A DNA stretch of 64,000 bases from contig NZ_CACSJJ010000001.1 in the NCBI RefSeq assembly GCF_902706295.1, positions 527,641-591,640 of the forward strand, read 5' to 3'. A program made the position numbers and the translations under genes. Below are positions 1-8,828 of this stretch, piece by piece (positions within the stretch are counted from its first letter, which is position 1; every line of letters starts with the position of its first letter). The DNA comes from Arthrobacter sp. 18067. GTDB taxonomy: Bacteria; Actinomycetota; Actinomycetes; Actinomycetales; Micrococcaceae. Below the pieces are notes generated by a model. That model was not told the DNA's origin. It searched no databases and saw only the letters and a program-made list of their open reading frames with translations.

Positions 1-1038
1 ACGGACTATTGGAACCGTGCCGAGTTCCCGTTTGAGCTTCTGCCTAAACTTGCAGCTCAGAACCTGTCCGGCCTGAACACTTCCAGCCATCTCCTCAGCG
101 GGCTTATCCAGATGGAGTTCGCACGGGCCGACACATCGATTTCCACCTTTTTTGGCGTCCACCACGAGCTCGTTGCAACCGCGATTATGGATCTGGGCTC
201 TGACGAGCAGCGGCGGAACCTTCTTCCGGACTTCCTGGCACTGAAGAAGATCGGTGCCTTTGCTCTGACCGAGCCTGAGAACGGGTCGGATATATCTCGA
301 TCCATCGTTACTACTGCTGAACGCGTTGGTGATGAGTGGATCCTAAACGGTGCCAAGCGTTGGATCGGGAACGGCACGTTCGCCGACTATGTCCTCGTCT
401 GGGCAAAAGACGTGTCCGATAACGAGATCAAGGGCTTCCTGGTAGAGAAGGACCGGGAAGGATTTCGGACACAAGCCATTGAGAACAAGACCGCTGTGCG
501 CATCGTGCAGAACGCTGACATCGTGCTCAAAGACGTCAGGATCCCGTTCACAAACTGGCTGCCCGGAACGACATCATTTAGGGACACCAATGTCCTGCTA
601 CGCAACTCGAGAGTCTGGGTCAGTTGGCAGGCTGTCGGACAACAGTTCGCCGCATTTGACGTCGCCAGAGAGTACGCCCTTAAACGGCACCAGTTCGGAA
701 AGCCAATCGCCTCGTTCCAAATCATCCAAAGCCAACTCTCCAAGATGATGGCTAACGCAACAATGTCCCTATCGCTGATGATTCAGATGGCCCGGCTTCA
801 AGACAGCGGAAAAATCACCATGGACCAGGCGGCTCTTGCCAAAGCCAGCTGCACCGACAGAATGCGCGAGTCTGTGGCTCTGGGCAGGGCGATGCTCGGT
901 GGCAACGGAATCAGCACCGACTTCGAAATGGCGAAAATTTTTGCAGATGCCGAGGCGATCTACTCCTACGAGGGAAGCTATGAAATCAACAGCTTGCTCG
1001 TTGGTCGAGCCGTCACCGGCATTTCTGCATTCATCTAA
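1..1038 (+). CDS. acyl-CoA dehydrogenase (5' end outside window)
   Basis: The frame is open from the first base, so the N terminus lies outside the window; 345 codons are visible. Enzymes of this family oxidise acyl-CoA thioesters with FAD and pass the electrons to electron-transfer flavoprotein in the cytoplasm. Seen here: DYWNRAEFPF at the visible start, the middle-domain motif GAFALTEPENGSD around visible residues 85-97, RHQFGKPIASFQ in the C-terminal helical domain, LGGNGIS, and a terminal YEGSYEIN segment. The Glu of YEG is the position of the catalytic base in glutaryl-CoA-dehydrogenase-like members, which is a family-level inference. An SDR follows after 72 bases in the same direction, so the two probably share a transcript for acyl-CoA oxidation. 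The acyl substrate cannot be read from the sequence. Confidence 0.93.
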   Translation, partial: TDYWNRAEFPFELLPKLAAQNLSGLNTSSHLLSGLIQMEFARADTSISTFFGVHHELVATAIMDLGSDEQRRNLLPDFLALKKIGAFALTEPENGSDISRSIVTTAERVGDEWILNGAKRWIGNGTFADYVLVWAKDVSDNEIKGFLVEKDREGFRTQAIENKTAVRIVQNADIVLKDVRIPFTNWLPGTTSFRDTNVLLRNSRVWVSWQAVGQQFAAFDVAREYALKRHQFGKPIASFQIIQSQLSKMMANATMSLSLMIQMARLQDSGKITMDQAALAKASCTDRMRESVALGRAMLGGNGISTDFEMAKIFADAEAIYSYEGSYEINSLLVGRAVTGISAFI

Positions 1039-1110
1039 CGCGAACACTAACTATCCCACGTCTGGGCCAATTACCCCTTGGACCAAGACGTAGTCGAGAG
1101 GAAAAAGCTC

Positions 1111-1866
1111 ATGGACATCCAGAGCACAGCCGCCATCGTAACTGGCGGAGCTTCCGGGCTGGGAGCGGCTACCGCCCGTGCCCTGGCAGCACGGAATGTT
1201 GAAGTATTTGCCATTGATCTGGAACAGTCTCTGGCAGATGCCCAGCCGGTCGAAGGCATTACCTATCTGGCGGCCGACGTGACAGACCCCGCAATTGTGC
1301 GGCAGGCCGTCCAACGGGCCGCAGCAGATCTCCCTCTGCGGGTGGTCATAAACTGCGCAGGGATCCTACCCATGGCGCGTGTTCTTGGTCGAAATGGCCC
1401 ACACGACCCATCTCTCTTCGCTAAAGTTCTCGAAGTCAACCTCATGGGCTCCTTCAACGTCTTGGCAATAGCCGCCGGCGAAATCCAGAAGACACAGCCG
1501 GACGCCCAGGGTCAACGGGGCATCATCATCAACACCGCATCGATCGCCGCCTACGAAGGTCAAATTGGTCAGGTCGCCTACGCGACATCGAAAGCCGGCA
1601 TCGTCGGGATGACCCTGCCCGCAGCCCGAGACCTGGCCACTCACGGTATTCGAGTCAACGCCATTGCCCCAGGGGTTGTCGAAACACCAATGATGGCCAC
1701 TGTTACACCGGAAATCCGCGAAGGCCTCGCAGCCGGCGTCCCATTCCCGCAGCGCCTCGCACGCCCTGAAGAATTCGCCCAGCTTGCTCTGTCCATCATC
1801 GACCACGACTACATCAACGGTGAAGTAATCCGCATGGATGGAGCCCTGCGGATGCAACCGCGGTGA
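1111..1866 (+). CDS. SDR, 3-hydroxyacyl-CoA dehydrogenase type II (HSD10)-like
   Basis: This 251-residue short-chain dehydrogenase has the Rossmann motif TGGASGLG at residues 11-18, NCAG at 81-84 and the catalytic set Ser144, Tyr157, Lys161 (YATSK). The overall pattern, including TASIAAYEGQIGQVAYATSK and the ending around GEVIRMDGALRM, resembles the HSD17B10 group, which oxidises 3-hydroxyacyl-CoA with NAD. The start was set at the ATG at 1111 because GAGAGGA lies a suitable distance upstream; a TTG at 1078 is also in frame but has no ribosome site. It lies directly behind an acyl-CoA dehydrogenase, which fits a beta-oxidation-like role. The substrate chain is unknown. Confidence 0.88.
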   Translation: MDIQSTAAIVTGGASGLGAATARALAARNVEVFAIDLEQSLADAQPVEGITYLAADVTDPAIVRQAVQRAAADLPLRVVINCAGILPMARVLGRNGPHDPSLFAKVLEVNLMGSFNVLAIAAGEIQKTQPDAQGQRGIIINTASIAAYEGQIGQVAYATSKAGIVGMTLPAARDLATHGIRVNAIAPGVVETPMMATVTPEIREGLAAGVPFPQRLARPEEFAQLALSIIDHDYINGEVIRMDGALRMQPR

Positions 1867-1948
1867 GCCCCTCAGACCACACCCCCACGTTAACGTTCTT
1901 ATAGCCTCTAAACGAGCAAGAATCGGGGTGGCCGCCCCGTCGGCCTAG

Positions 1949-2302
1949 CTGCACTGGACGGCCGCTTCCGAGCAAGGTGTTAACGCGGGGCACAACGCGG
2001 TCAGTGATGCGAAAGAGCCATCCGACACCGTCCCGTACTACTGGTCCGACCTGTACGGCAAACGCCTTCAATTCGTCGGGGTGGCAACTGGGGACGAGAT
2101 GGTGGTGGTTCGCGACGAGCTCCCTGACGGCGGATTCCTAGCCCTCGCCCGCTCGGGTGACCGGATCTCCGCTGCCTGCGGGATCAATATGCGGCGACAG
2201 GTAGGCGTTGCCCGTCGGCACATCCGGCAGCAGTCGTCGTGGAGCATAGCCTTGGAGGATCTCGGCGTAGATGAAAGCCCGCCCGTGCTTTCGAGGGTTT
2301 AG
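1949..2302 (+). pseudogene. C-terminal remnant of a ferredoxin reductase-type FAD oxidoreductase
   Basis: Reading in one frame from about 1949 gives HWTAASEQGVNAGHNAV, then VPYYWSDLYGKRLQFVG and GFLALARSGDRISAACGIN. This is the end of the FAD domain followed by the reductase C-terminal domain of NAD(P)H-ferredoxin reductases that serve Rieske oxygenases or P450s. An in-frame TAG at 1946 and the absence of any dinucleotide-binding domain show that only the last third remains. The tail after about 2235 no longer resembles the family. No start codon or ribosome site precedes it, so it is read as a remnant of a deleted gene. Confidence 0.75.
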
Positions 2303-2303
2303 C

Positions 2304-2792
2304 TCAGGTGTTGGGCCTGCCCGTTGGAAGACGGTGCAGGCCCTTCGCTGTCAGAGCAAGCCATAGTTCCACCCGGGTATCCAGCTGGTCCAAGGGCTGG
2401 CCTATGAGCTGCTCGATCTTCCGGAGCCTGGTGCGCACGGTGTGCCGATGGACCTGAAGGCGATCTGCGGCGGGGTCAATTTGACAGTTCGCGGTCAGCC
2501 AGGCTTCGACTGTCGCCAAGAGCGCTCCACTCGGATCGGCGTCGGTGAGGAGCGCGAGGACGGCATCGCTGAACGTCTGGGCCATTTCCAGATCGGTAGC
2601 GTTGGTAAGCCAAGCTCAGGTGAAGCCTCGCCGGTAGGTCACCGGGAGACCGAGGTTACGGCTGGTCACCAGGGCAGCCACTGCCTGAGCCTGGGATGCC
2701 GCAAATGTGCCGGGCGTCGTTAGAGCACCGATTCCGGCGGCTAAGTTGGGGGCGAACCTGCGAAGGTCCTGTTCTATATCGGCGTCCGCCAT
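2304..2792 (-). pseudogene. PucR/CdaR-type regulator fragment with an in-frame stop
   Basis: The lower part encodes a PucR C-terminal helix-turn-helix (DRLQVHRHTVRTRLRKIEQL, ending near WLALTAKG). The same frame continues upstream through an in-frame TGA (2616-2618) into LAAGIGALTTPGTF and VTYRRGF, which look like the segment before the DNA-binding domain. An ATG at 2790-2792 is preceded by GGGAGGG, so a short product could be translated up to the stop. The family usually has 350-500 residues, so both the stop and the missing N-terminal domain indicate decay. It lies next to another decayed gene on the opposite strand. Confidence 0.7.
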
Positions 2793-2988
2793 GACAATAC
2801 CCTCCCGGCAGGCCCAACGACGGCACGTTCTTTTGGGCAAAGTAGGAAAGCATCTCAGCTGCTGCTCCCACTGGTGTCGCCGCTTGGCTCGCACCCACCG
2901 CATCTGCGGGTGGCAAGACGGGCGACAGCACTCCCGCCCCACCGCATGTGGCGGTACGGTGTTGCTCTGCAGAGGAGACTCGACGCCC

Positions 2989-4122
2989 ATGGAACCGACT
3001 ACACCTCATATCGGCACAATTCGTCTCGTGGACGCACTCCAGTGGAGGCTCGACAGGCACGCACTGGTTGGCGCAGGTGCCACATCGGTTCCTGATGCGG
3101 TCGAACGCATGGTCGTAACGCGGGCCTGGCCATCGGAAGCGGCGGACCTGACAGTCGCTTTACGGCATCGCGACCCGAAGCGGGATGCCTTGAATCGGGC
3201 GCTGGAGTCCGGGGCCGTGGTGAGAAGCTACGCGTTTCGCGGCGGCTCCTTCATCTTTACCCCTCCTACCGCAGCCGATCTGCTGATGACGCGTACCGCG
3301 ACCCGGATATGGGAAACGAACCGGTGGCAGGAACAAGGCGGCTTTGCGATCAGCGATTGGCAGCCGTTACGCGAGGCAATGCGCGAAATCCTGGGAGATG
3401 GGCCAATGACCCGCTCGCAGATCAGCGAAAGACTCGACAGGATTCCCGGCTTACGGGATCTAGCGCAGGCGGCGTTGGGAGCGGGCGCTGACAGCCTGTA
3501 CAAACCGCTGCATTGGTGGGGCGACATTTGCTTCGGCCCGACACGCGGCGCGGAAGCGACATTCCAGTTAGCCGGACCCGTGCAGGATGAGCCCGCCGAC
3601 GCCGCCGTCGATGAAGCCGGCAGAAGGTCGATTCGCGCCTACCTGCACTCCTACGCGCCGGCCACCGTCGATAATCTCGCCTACTGGCTGACCCAAGGGC
3701 TCGGCGTGCCCCGACGCAGGCTCCTGTCGTGGATCGGGGACCTCGGTTCCGAGATCACAACGATCGATGTTGATGGGGTGCCCTCACTGGCGCTAACAGA
3801 AGACGTGGCCTCCATCGCATCCGCCCGCTCGTCCGAAAGCCTTCGGCTCCTGCCAGCATTCGACCCCTGGTTCTTCGGACCCGGCACTGCAGACAATCGC
3901 CTCATCCCCACCGCCCAACGGGCCCTGGCGTCCAATAGCTACCCACTGGTCATCTCAAGGGGCAGTGCCGTAGCTACGTGGCGCGTGCGCGCCCAGACTG
4001 TCGTCGTCAAACCCTTCGCACCAAGCTCCCAGCTGCAGTTCCCGCTACTAGAAGACGAGGTCCAGCATCTCGCCCGGATCCTGGACAAAGATCTCGACGC
4101 AGTCCTCGACCCCCATGCATGA
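2989..4122 (+). CDS. winged-helix DNA-binding protein, AlkZ/YcaQ-like
   Basis: This 377-residue protein matches the HTH_42/AlkZ-like family, whose studied members are DNA glycosylases that unhook crosslinks or remove alkylated bases. Seen features are the N-terminal helix-turn-helix segment, the central FRGGSFIFTPPTAADLL motif, a middle winged-helix segment (MTRSQISERL) and the C-terminal LLPAFDPWFFGP motif. The catalytic QxQ of AlkZ normally lies in an LxxLQAQDPRAA-like segment; here the equivalent stretch reads VVTRAWPSEAA and lacks the glutamines. Activity is therefore uncertain and a DNA-binding role is equally possible. The ATG at 2989 was chosen because AGAGGAG lies 11 bases upstream. 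Confidence 0.8.
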   Translation: MEPTTPHIGTIRLVDALQWRLDRHALVGAGATSVPDAVERMVVTRAWPSEAADLTVALRHRDPKRDALNRALESGAVVRSYAFRGGSFIFTPPTAADLLMTRTATRIWETNRWQEQGGFAISDWQPLREAMREILGDGPMTRSQISERLDRIPGLRDLAQAALGAGADSLYKPLHWWGDICFGPTRGAEATFQLAGPVQDEPADAAVDEAGRRSIRAYLHSYAPATVDNLAYWLTQGLGVPRRRLLSWIGDLGSEITTIDVDGVPSLALTEDVASIASARSSESLRLLPAFDPWFFGPGTADNRLIPTAQRALASNSYPLVISRGSAVATWRVRAQTVVVKPFAPSSQLQFPLLEDEVQHLARILDKDLDAVLDPHA

Positions 4123-4165
4123 GACATCTCCGCAGACCGCAACAGCATGTTGTTGCCAGCATTCC

Positions 4166-4191
4166 CATCCATGAAGGGGTGTAGGCCAACC
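4166..4191 (+). repeat. short fragment of the dispersed ATGAAGAGGTGTAGG repeat
   Basis: CATCCATGAAGGGGTGTAGG and the following bases match the first 26 bases of the longer repeat copy at 58211 with a single clear mismatch. The similarity stops abruptly at about 4191. This is the shortest of four copies in the window and lies between the AlkZ-like gene and the glycosyltransferase. Confidence 0.6.
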
Positions 4192-4224
4192 CTCCACGGG
4201 AATGCAGCCTGCTAGCCTCACCTC

Positions 4225-5688
4225 ATGCGCACAACGTCGGCACGAGCCAAAGCCACCGCCAGCGGACAGCGCGTACTCATCCTGTCCGCAGGCGTGGGAT
4301 CGGGGCATAACAGCGCTGCGGCGGCGGTGCAGCAAGCATGTGACGCACGCGATGACATCGCCGAGGTGCAGGTGCTTGACGTGTTGCAGGTGAGCAGCGT
4401 TCTGTACCGCGCGCTGCTGGGCAAGGGCTACTTCGTCCTCGTGGAGGATTTACCCTGGCTGGTCGAGTGGGGCTATGACATCAGCAACCCGCCGTTCCGG
4501 CGTCGTGGCCCGATCGACCCCTGGACGCGGGTGAACGCCGGCCCGGTTGTCAGTGCCATCAAGCGGTTCCGGCCCACCGCGATTGTCTGCACGCATTTCC
4601 TCCCGGCTCAGCTGTTGGCCTCACTGCTCCTTCGCGGCGTGGTCGATGCGAGGACAGCTGTGGTGACCACCGACTATGACTTTCAGGGCCTGTCGCTCTC
4701 TGGTGCGTTCCATAAGATCTTTGTGGCAAGGGAGGAGGGAAAGGTGGAGCTCATGGCGCTCGGCCTTCCCTCCGACCGTGTAGCTGCCACTGGAATCCCG
4801 ATTAACAAACAGCTAAGTCCGGCGCCCGTACGCGATTCCAACAGGCCACCGATGCTGCTCATCTCGGCAGGCGCGACCGGTGGCGACTACGCACTCTCGG
4901 TGGTGCGGCAGACGATGCATATGCGCTCGGCGTTCACGGCCACAGTCGTGTGCGGGCACAACGATGCGCTCCGGCAGCGCATCGAGACGCTCGTCGCGCC
5001 GGCTGGCGACCGCTACAGCGTACTCGGATTCACGACAGACATGCCGCAACTACTGCAGCGGGCAGATTTGTTCGTGGGCAAGCCGGGCGGGCTGTCGGCG
5101 TCGGAGTGCATGGCTGCGGGGCTCCCCATGGTGCTTGTGAATCCGATCCCTGGTCAGGAGGTGCGCAACGGCGATTACCTCATGGAGCAAGGGGCGGCAG
5201 TCCGCTGCAACGCAGCGGCAACCATCGGCTGGAAAATCGATGGGGTGCTGCGCGAACCCGGCCGTTTACAGAAGATGCAGGCGGCGGCGCAAAGAACAAG
5301 TCGCCCCGATGCCGCGGCCGACGTACTCAGCGACCTGCTGGGCGGGCCGTCCCGTCCTCTGGTGGTAACGCGGGCGGCGCAAAGGACGATTCTTGCCGCC
5401 AGCGAGCAGCGCTTCGTCGCCACAGACCTTACGGGGCCTTCCTCATTGATCCGCTTGGTTGACCAGGCTTCGGGCAGCACGGTTGCACTGTTGCAAGAGG
5501 AGGAGTTGGCGGATCTGCAGAAGCGGTACACGACCCCGGACGGAGACTTGGTGCTGCGCCCAGGCCGGGCGTCCCTGCTTCTCCACTGGGAGGAACGTCG
5601 GCTGCTGCGCGCTATGCTGCGGGGCGACGACGAGCTGCGTGTCCGTGTCGAAGGGCCGTTGGCGACGTTCCGCGATCTTCCCGGATAA
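4225..5688 (+). CDS. MGDG-synthase-type glycosyltransferase with C-terminal extension
   Basis: The 487-residue protein resembles the MGDG synthase / UgtP group (GT28-like), which transfers a hexose from a nucleotide sugar to diacylglycerol at the inner membrane face. The N-terminal motif LILSAGVGSGHNSAAAAV (residues 19-36) is the acceptor-side glycine/histidine loop. FVGKPGGLSASECMAAGLP and the GQE that follows form the nucleotide-sugar site in the C-terminal lobe. After about residue 385 there are some 100 extra residues (LVDQASGSTVALLQEEELAD, LLLHWEERRLLRAML) that I do not recognise and that are not part of the usual fold. It converges on a GH3 glycosidase. The lipid or glycoside made cannot be inferred. 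Confidence 0.82.
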   Translation: MRTTSARAKATASGQRVLILSAGVGSGHNSAAAAVQQACDARDDIAEVQVLDVLQVSSVLYRALLGKGYFVLVEDLPWLVEWGYDISNPPFRRRGPIDPWTRVNAGPVVSAIKRFRPTAIVCTHFLPAQLLASLLLRGVVDARTAVVTTDYDFQGLSLSGAFHKIFVAREEGKVELMALGLPSDRVAATGIPINKQLSPAPVRDSNRPPMLLISAGATGGDYALSVVRQTMHMRSAFTATVVCGHNDALRQRIETLVAPAGDRYSVLGFTTDMPQLLQRADLFVGKPGGLSASECMAAGLPMVLVNPIPGQEVRNGDYLMEQGAAVRCNAAATIGWKIDGVLREPGRLQKMQAAAQRTSRPDAAADVLSDLLGGPSRPLVVTRAAQRTILAASEQRFVATDLTGPSSLIRLVDQASGSTVALLQEEELADLQKRYTTPDGDLVLRPGRASLLLHWEERRLLRAMLRGDDELRVRVEGPLATFRDLPG

Positions 5689-5747
5689 TTGGCGGAACCC
5701 TTGACTACATCAGGCCGGCTTGCCGTCTGAAATACCGTCCTGGTCAA

Positions 5748-7982
5748 TCAGCCCTCCGTACGTCGCAAGCGGACGGCGTTCTCCCAGCTTTCCGGGCTGT
5801 GTTGGCTCGCTTGCAGGGCCCACTCCCCCGAGCGGGGAGACCAGCGCCGTGTGGTCGAATCGCGCCGCAGGGTGGGGCCCGCATCCAAAACGACCCGCAC
5901 TGTGGTCTCCGCGCCAGGCTCCAGGGTCACCTTCCGGAAGCCCAGGAGCTGAGCCACAGGTCTGCGGAGGGACACATCTGCCGCGTAGACCTGAACGACT
6001 GTGGAGCCATTGCGGTCGCCCTTGTTTGCTATGAGCACGTCGGCATGGCCACCTGTGTTGTCGAACGTGTGGCCGAGCAGCCGGTGCTCGATCCTTGTAT
6101 AGCCCAGGCCAAAACCGAACGGGAAGGCTGGCCTATGCCCCTCGCCGTCGAGCAGGCGCTGACCCCATTGGTCGTCATAGACAACGGACTTTGCCGCAGA
6201 GTCAAAGAATGGCAGATGCGCTGCCTCCGTTGGCAGCACGAAGGGCAGACGACCTCCGGGCTCCTCATTGCCGGTCAGCACGCTCGCCAGCGCGCGGCCG
6301 CCTTCCATCCCGCCATACCAGGCGAGGAGGAGCGCGGGCACGCGGTCTCGCCATGTTTCGGTGAGGATCGCACTGCCGCTGACAAGCACGACGACGGTCC
6401 GAGGGTTCGCGGTGGCGACCACCTGGATAAGCCGCTCGTCAGAGGGGCGGAGGTTGAGCGAGCTGCGGTCGCCGCCCCGGACGAATCGGGAGGCCAAGTG
6501 TGCGAGTCCGATGAGCACCCGGCGGAGGGGCCCTGAGCCGAATTCCCTACCGAGCACGCCCACGTCAACACCTCCGGTGACAACGGATTCGCCCTCGTCG
6601 TGTTGGTCCAGGCCTACGACGACGATCGCCGTCTCCGCCGCGGCCGCCAACGAGGCCGCGCGGCGTTCGTCCCGACCGTTCGTCGTGGTGATCCTGACCC
6701 CCGGAAGCGCCTCACGCAGGCCCTGCAGCGGCGAGACAGTGGAGGGGGGCCGTACGCGGGAGGAGCCGTGATCGCCGAGGTTCGCTTGTGCCGCGAGTCG
6801 TCCGATCACGGCGAGATGCCGGGTAGCGGGAGCCAACGGCAGCAGCGGCGCCGCGCCGACGGCTTCATTCTTCAGCAGGACGATAGAGTCCGTCGCGACC
6901 TCGTGGGCGAGCGCCCGATGGGCCGGAGAGGCAATGACGGCGCGGGAAGGGACCGCCGAGTCCCGGGTCGCGGCGTGCTGCACGCACGTGCGCAGAATGC
7001 GGCGTGCGGACTGCAGCACGGTGGAACGGGCCAAGTCACCGAGGCGCAGTGCGGCCGGCAGCGCGCGGGCGCGCAGCAACCGGAGCGGCATCTCCACATC
7101 CATTCCCGCCTCGAGGCTGACGACCGCGTCGTGCGTCCCGAACACCCAGTCGCTCGTCACGAATCCGGAGAAGCCCCACTCGTGCCTCAATACGTCCGTG
7201 AGCAGGGCTCGATTGACATCCATGTACTCGCCTCGCACACGGTTGTAGGAACTCATCACGGAGTCTGCACCGGCGTCAACGACCGCTTTGAAGTGCGGGA
7301 GATAGACCTCGTGCAAAGAGTGTTCGTCCACCGCCACGTCCACCTCAAAGCGCTCGTTCTCCATCGAGTTGAGCGCAAAGTGCTTCACGCACGCCATGGT
7401 ATTCACACGCACACCTCGGGTGAGGGCCGATCCCATACGGGCAGTGAGCACCGGATCCTCCCCGTAGCACTCCTGCGCCCGTCCCCACGCTGGGTGGCGA
7501 AGCAGGTTCACGCAGACCGAGGCCGAGTAGTTCGCTCCCCGCGCCCTGGTTTCCAGACCGATCGCGACCCCGACGCGTTCTTCCAGCAATGGATCCCAGG
7601 TCGCTGCCCGCGCAATTGTCACCGGGAAAGCCGTAGAGGCGCCGATCACTACACCGCGGCCACCGTCGCTGAACCGAATGCCCGGTATACCGAGCCGCGA
7701 GACCGCCCCGGCCACGAACGGCACCCTGTCCAGCAGTATCGGGATGAACGGGAGCACCAATCTGGGCGAGTCGCCGTCGAGCAGCCCGAGGATCTCCCCA
7801 TCCGTCATCATAGTGATCAGCTGGCTCGCCGCTTCATCCGCGGTGAACTCACCCGTCCGGACTGCCCGGACGGCATCCTCGTAGGCGCTGCTCTCTGCCG
7901 GCATCGTATCCGTCGAAGCCAGCCCTCGCGTTCGCGCTTCCCGCGCCAATCTCCATACACTGACGCCGGCAATAGTCTTCAT
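5748..7982 (-). CDS. glycoside hydrolase family 3, beta-glucosidase-like
   Basis: This 744-residue protein has the standard GH3 layout: a TIM barrel from about residue 50 to 300 (RFSDGGRG, GANYSASVCVNLLRHPAWGR, ACVKHFALNSMENER), an alpha/beta sandwich (VGLDQHDEGES, WYGGMEGGRALASVLTGN) and a C-terminal fibronectin-III-like domain (NKGDRNGSTVVQVY, FRKVTLEPGAETTV). The predicted catalytic nucleophile is Asp278 in GFVTSDWVFG. There is no signal peptide, so it probably acts on imported glycosides in the cytoplasm. The family removes terminal beta-linked sugars. It is convergent with the glycosyltransferase upstream and 59 bases from it. An in-frame ATG at codon 27 is an alternative start. Confidence 0.9.
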   Translation of the reverse strand: MKTIAGVSVWRLAREARTRGLASTDTMPAESSAYEDAVRAVRTGEFTADEAASQLITMMTDGEILGLLDGDSPRLVLPFIPILLDRVPFVAGAVSRLGIPGIRFSDGGRGVVIGASTAFPVTIARAATWDPLLEERVGVAIGLETRARGANYSASVCVNLLRHPAWGRAQECYGEDPVLTARMGSALTRGVRVNTMACVKHFALNSMENERFEVDVAVDEHSLHEVYLPHFKAVVDAGADSVMSSYNRVRGEYMDVNRALLTDVLRHEWGFSGFVTSDWVFGTHDAVVSLEAGMDVEMPLRLLRARALPAALRLGDLARSTVLQSARRILRTCVQHAATRDSAVPSRAVIASPAHRALAHEVATDSIVLLKNEAVGAAPLLPLAPATRHLAVIGRLAAQANLGDHGSSRVRPPSTVSPLQGLREALPGVRITTTNGRDERRAASLAAAAETAIVVVGLDQHDEGESVVTGGVDVGVLGREFGSGPLRRVLIGLAHLASRFVRGGDRSSLNLRPSDERLIQVVATANPRTVVVLVSGSAILTETWRDRVPALLLAWYGGMEGGRALASVLTGNEEPGGRLPFVLPTEAAHLPFFDSAAKSVVYDDQWGQRLLDGEGHRPAFPFGFGLGYTRIEHRLLGHTFDNTGGHADVLIANKGDRNGSTVVQVYAADVSLRRPVAQLLGFRKVTLEPGAETTVRVVLDAGPTLRRDSTTRRWSPRSGEWALQASQHSPESWENAVRLRRTEG

Positions 7983-8022
7983 GCCTAAGTCTGCACCCTG
8001 TTAGTGCGCGTAGTGGGCGTGA

Positions 8023-8172
8023 CCGTTACGCCCCCGTGCCGGTCGTGAACTCGTCGGCAAGTCCGGCCCCGGGCACCGCCAGACGGCGTACGAACGCTGG
8101 AAGGACACCACGGATCTCGTTCTGACCCACCCGCATCCAGACCATGTCCACGGGTTGGCGGTGGTGGCATCA
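8023..8172 (+). pseudogene. possible metallo-beta-lactamase-fold remnant
   Basis: One frame reads TDLVLTHPHPDHVHGLAVV, with the HPHPDH at 8128-8145 matching the HxHxDH zinc motif and its usual flanks in metallo-beta-lactamase-fold hydrolases. The frame is closed by a TGA at 8020 and the segment overlaps the end of the TetR gene, so at most 50 codons remain. No start or ribosome site is visible. The match is short and chance resemblance cannot be excluded. Confidence 0.35.
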
Positions 8173-8736
8173 AAAGCGCCTGATGCCGCCACCCAGCAGC
8201 CTGGCCACCAGCCGGTCTCCGTAACCAGAAGCGGGCCGCTCCTTGGTGAAGAGGATCCGATACAGGATGGGTGCCGCGACGTGGTCGATGATCTCGCTAA
8301 CCGGCGGGGCGGTTTCATTCGGGAATCGGGCGAGGATCTGGGTGATGGCGTCCATGGCGTACTTCGCGCAGATTCCCGTGTTCTCCCCGCTGCTGTCGCC
8401 TGCCAGCACGTCCGCGACGTAGGACCTGCCCGGCCCTGAGCCCATTTCTTCGAGGAAGTGCTCGGCCCAAAGGCTGAGATCGCCGGCCAGTGAGCCGGTT
8501 TCCACTGGCGGTTCCGTTTCGCGGAAACGGTCAGCGGCGACATCCGACAGGAGGGCTGCCAGATCGCCCCAGCGGCGGTAGACCGTGGTCGGATTCACCC
8601 CGGCGAGTGTCGCAATCATGGGGACACTGAGGTCGTCCCGGCTTGTTGTCAGGAGCAGTTCCTTGGTCGCCTCGTGCACGGCTTGTTGAATGCGGGCACT
8701 TCGGCCGCCGGGCCTGGATCCAGTGAGGGGCGTCAT
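8170..8736 (-). CDS. TetR-family transcriptional regulator
   Basis: This 188-residue protein has an N-terminal TetR helix-turn-helix (RIQQAVHEATKELLL, then MIATLAGVNPTTVYRRWGDLAALL, residues 17-62) and a C-terminal ligand domain of the TetR_C type containing DHVAAPILYRILF. It is divergent from an MFS exporter and an amidase, with 92 bases between the starts. That spacer contains two dyads sharing AAAGCA/TGCTTT arms, so it most likely represses the transporter operon and itself. The ligand is unknown. Confidence 0.88.
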   Translation of the reverse strand: MTPLTGSRPGGRSARIQQAVHEATKELLLTTSRDDLSVPMIATLAGVNPTTVYRRWGDLAALLSDVAADRFRETEPPVETGSLAGDLSLWAEHFLEEMGSGPGRSYVADVLAGDSSGENTGICAKYAMDAITQILARFPNETAPPVSEIIDHVAAPILYRILFTKERPASGYGDRLVARLLGGGIRRF

Positions 8737-8747
8737 GGATCAAGTCT

Positions 8748-8766
8748 AAAGCAGAAATATTGCTTT
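8748..8766. promoter_or_regulatory. candidate TetR operator 1
   Basis: AAAGCA at 8748-8753 and TGCTTT at 8761-8766 form a perfect inverted repeat with a 7-base spacer, 11 bases upstream of the TetR start. The same arms occur in a second dyad near the MFS start. Confidence 0.5.
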
Positions 8767-8807
8767 TGCGGGAACCTGGGCATACTCTGAGCTAAACGCA
8801 AGTTATT

Positions 8808-8822
8808 TGCTTTACGAAAGCA
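8808..8822. promoter_or_regulatory. candidate TetR operator 2
   Basis: TGCTTTACGAAAGCA is a perfect dyad with 6-base arms and a 3-base centre. It ends just before the AGGAAC ribosome site of the MFS gene, where a bound repressor could block transcription start or clearance. Confidence 0.5.
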
Positions 8823-8828
8823 GGAACT

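Noticed and set aside
2616..2990. Extended 124-codon frame upstream of the PucR-like fragment
   Set aside because: The part above the ATG at 2792 has no family similarity and overlaps the promoter of the AlkZ-like gene.
6600..7988. Long open frame on the + strand opposite the GH3 gene
   Set aside because: Its translation is low in complexity with no domain or ribosome site, while the opposite strand encodes a complete GH3 enzyme.
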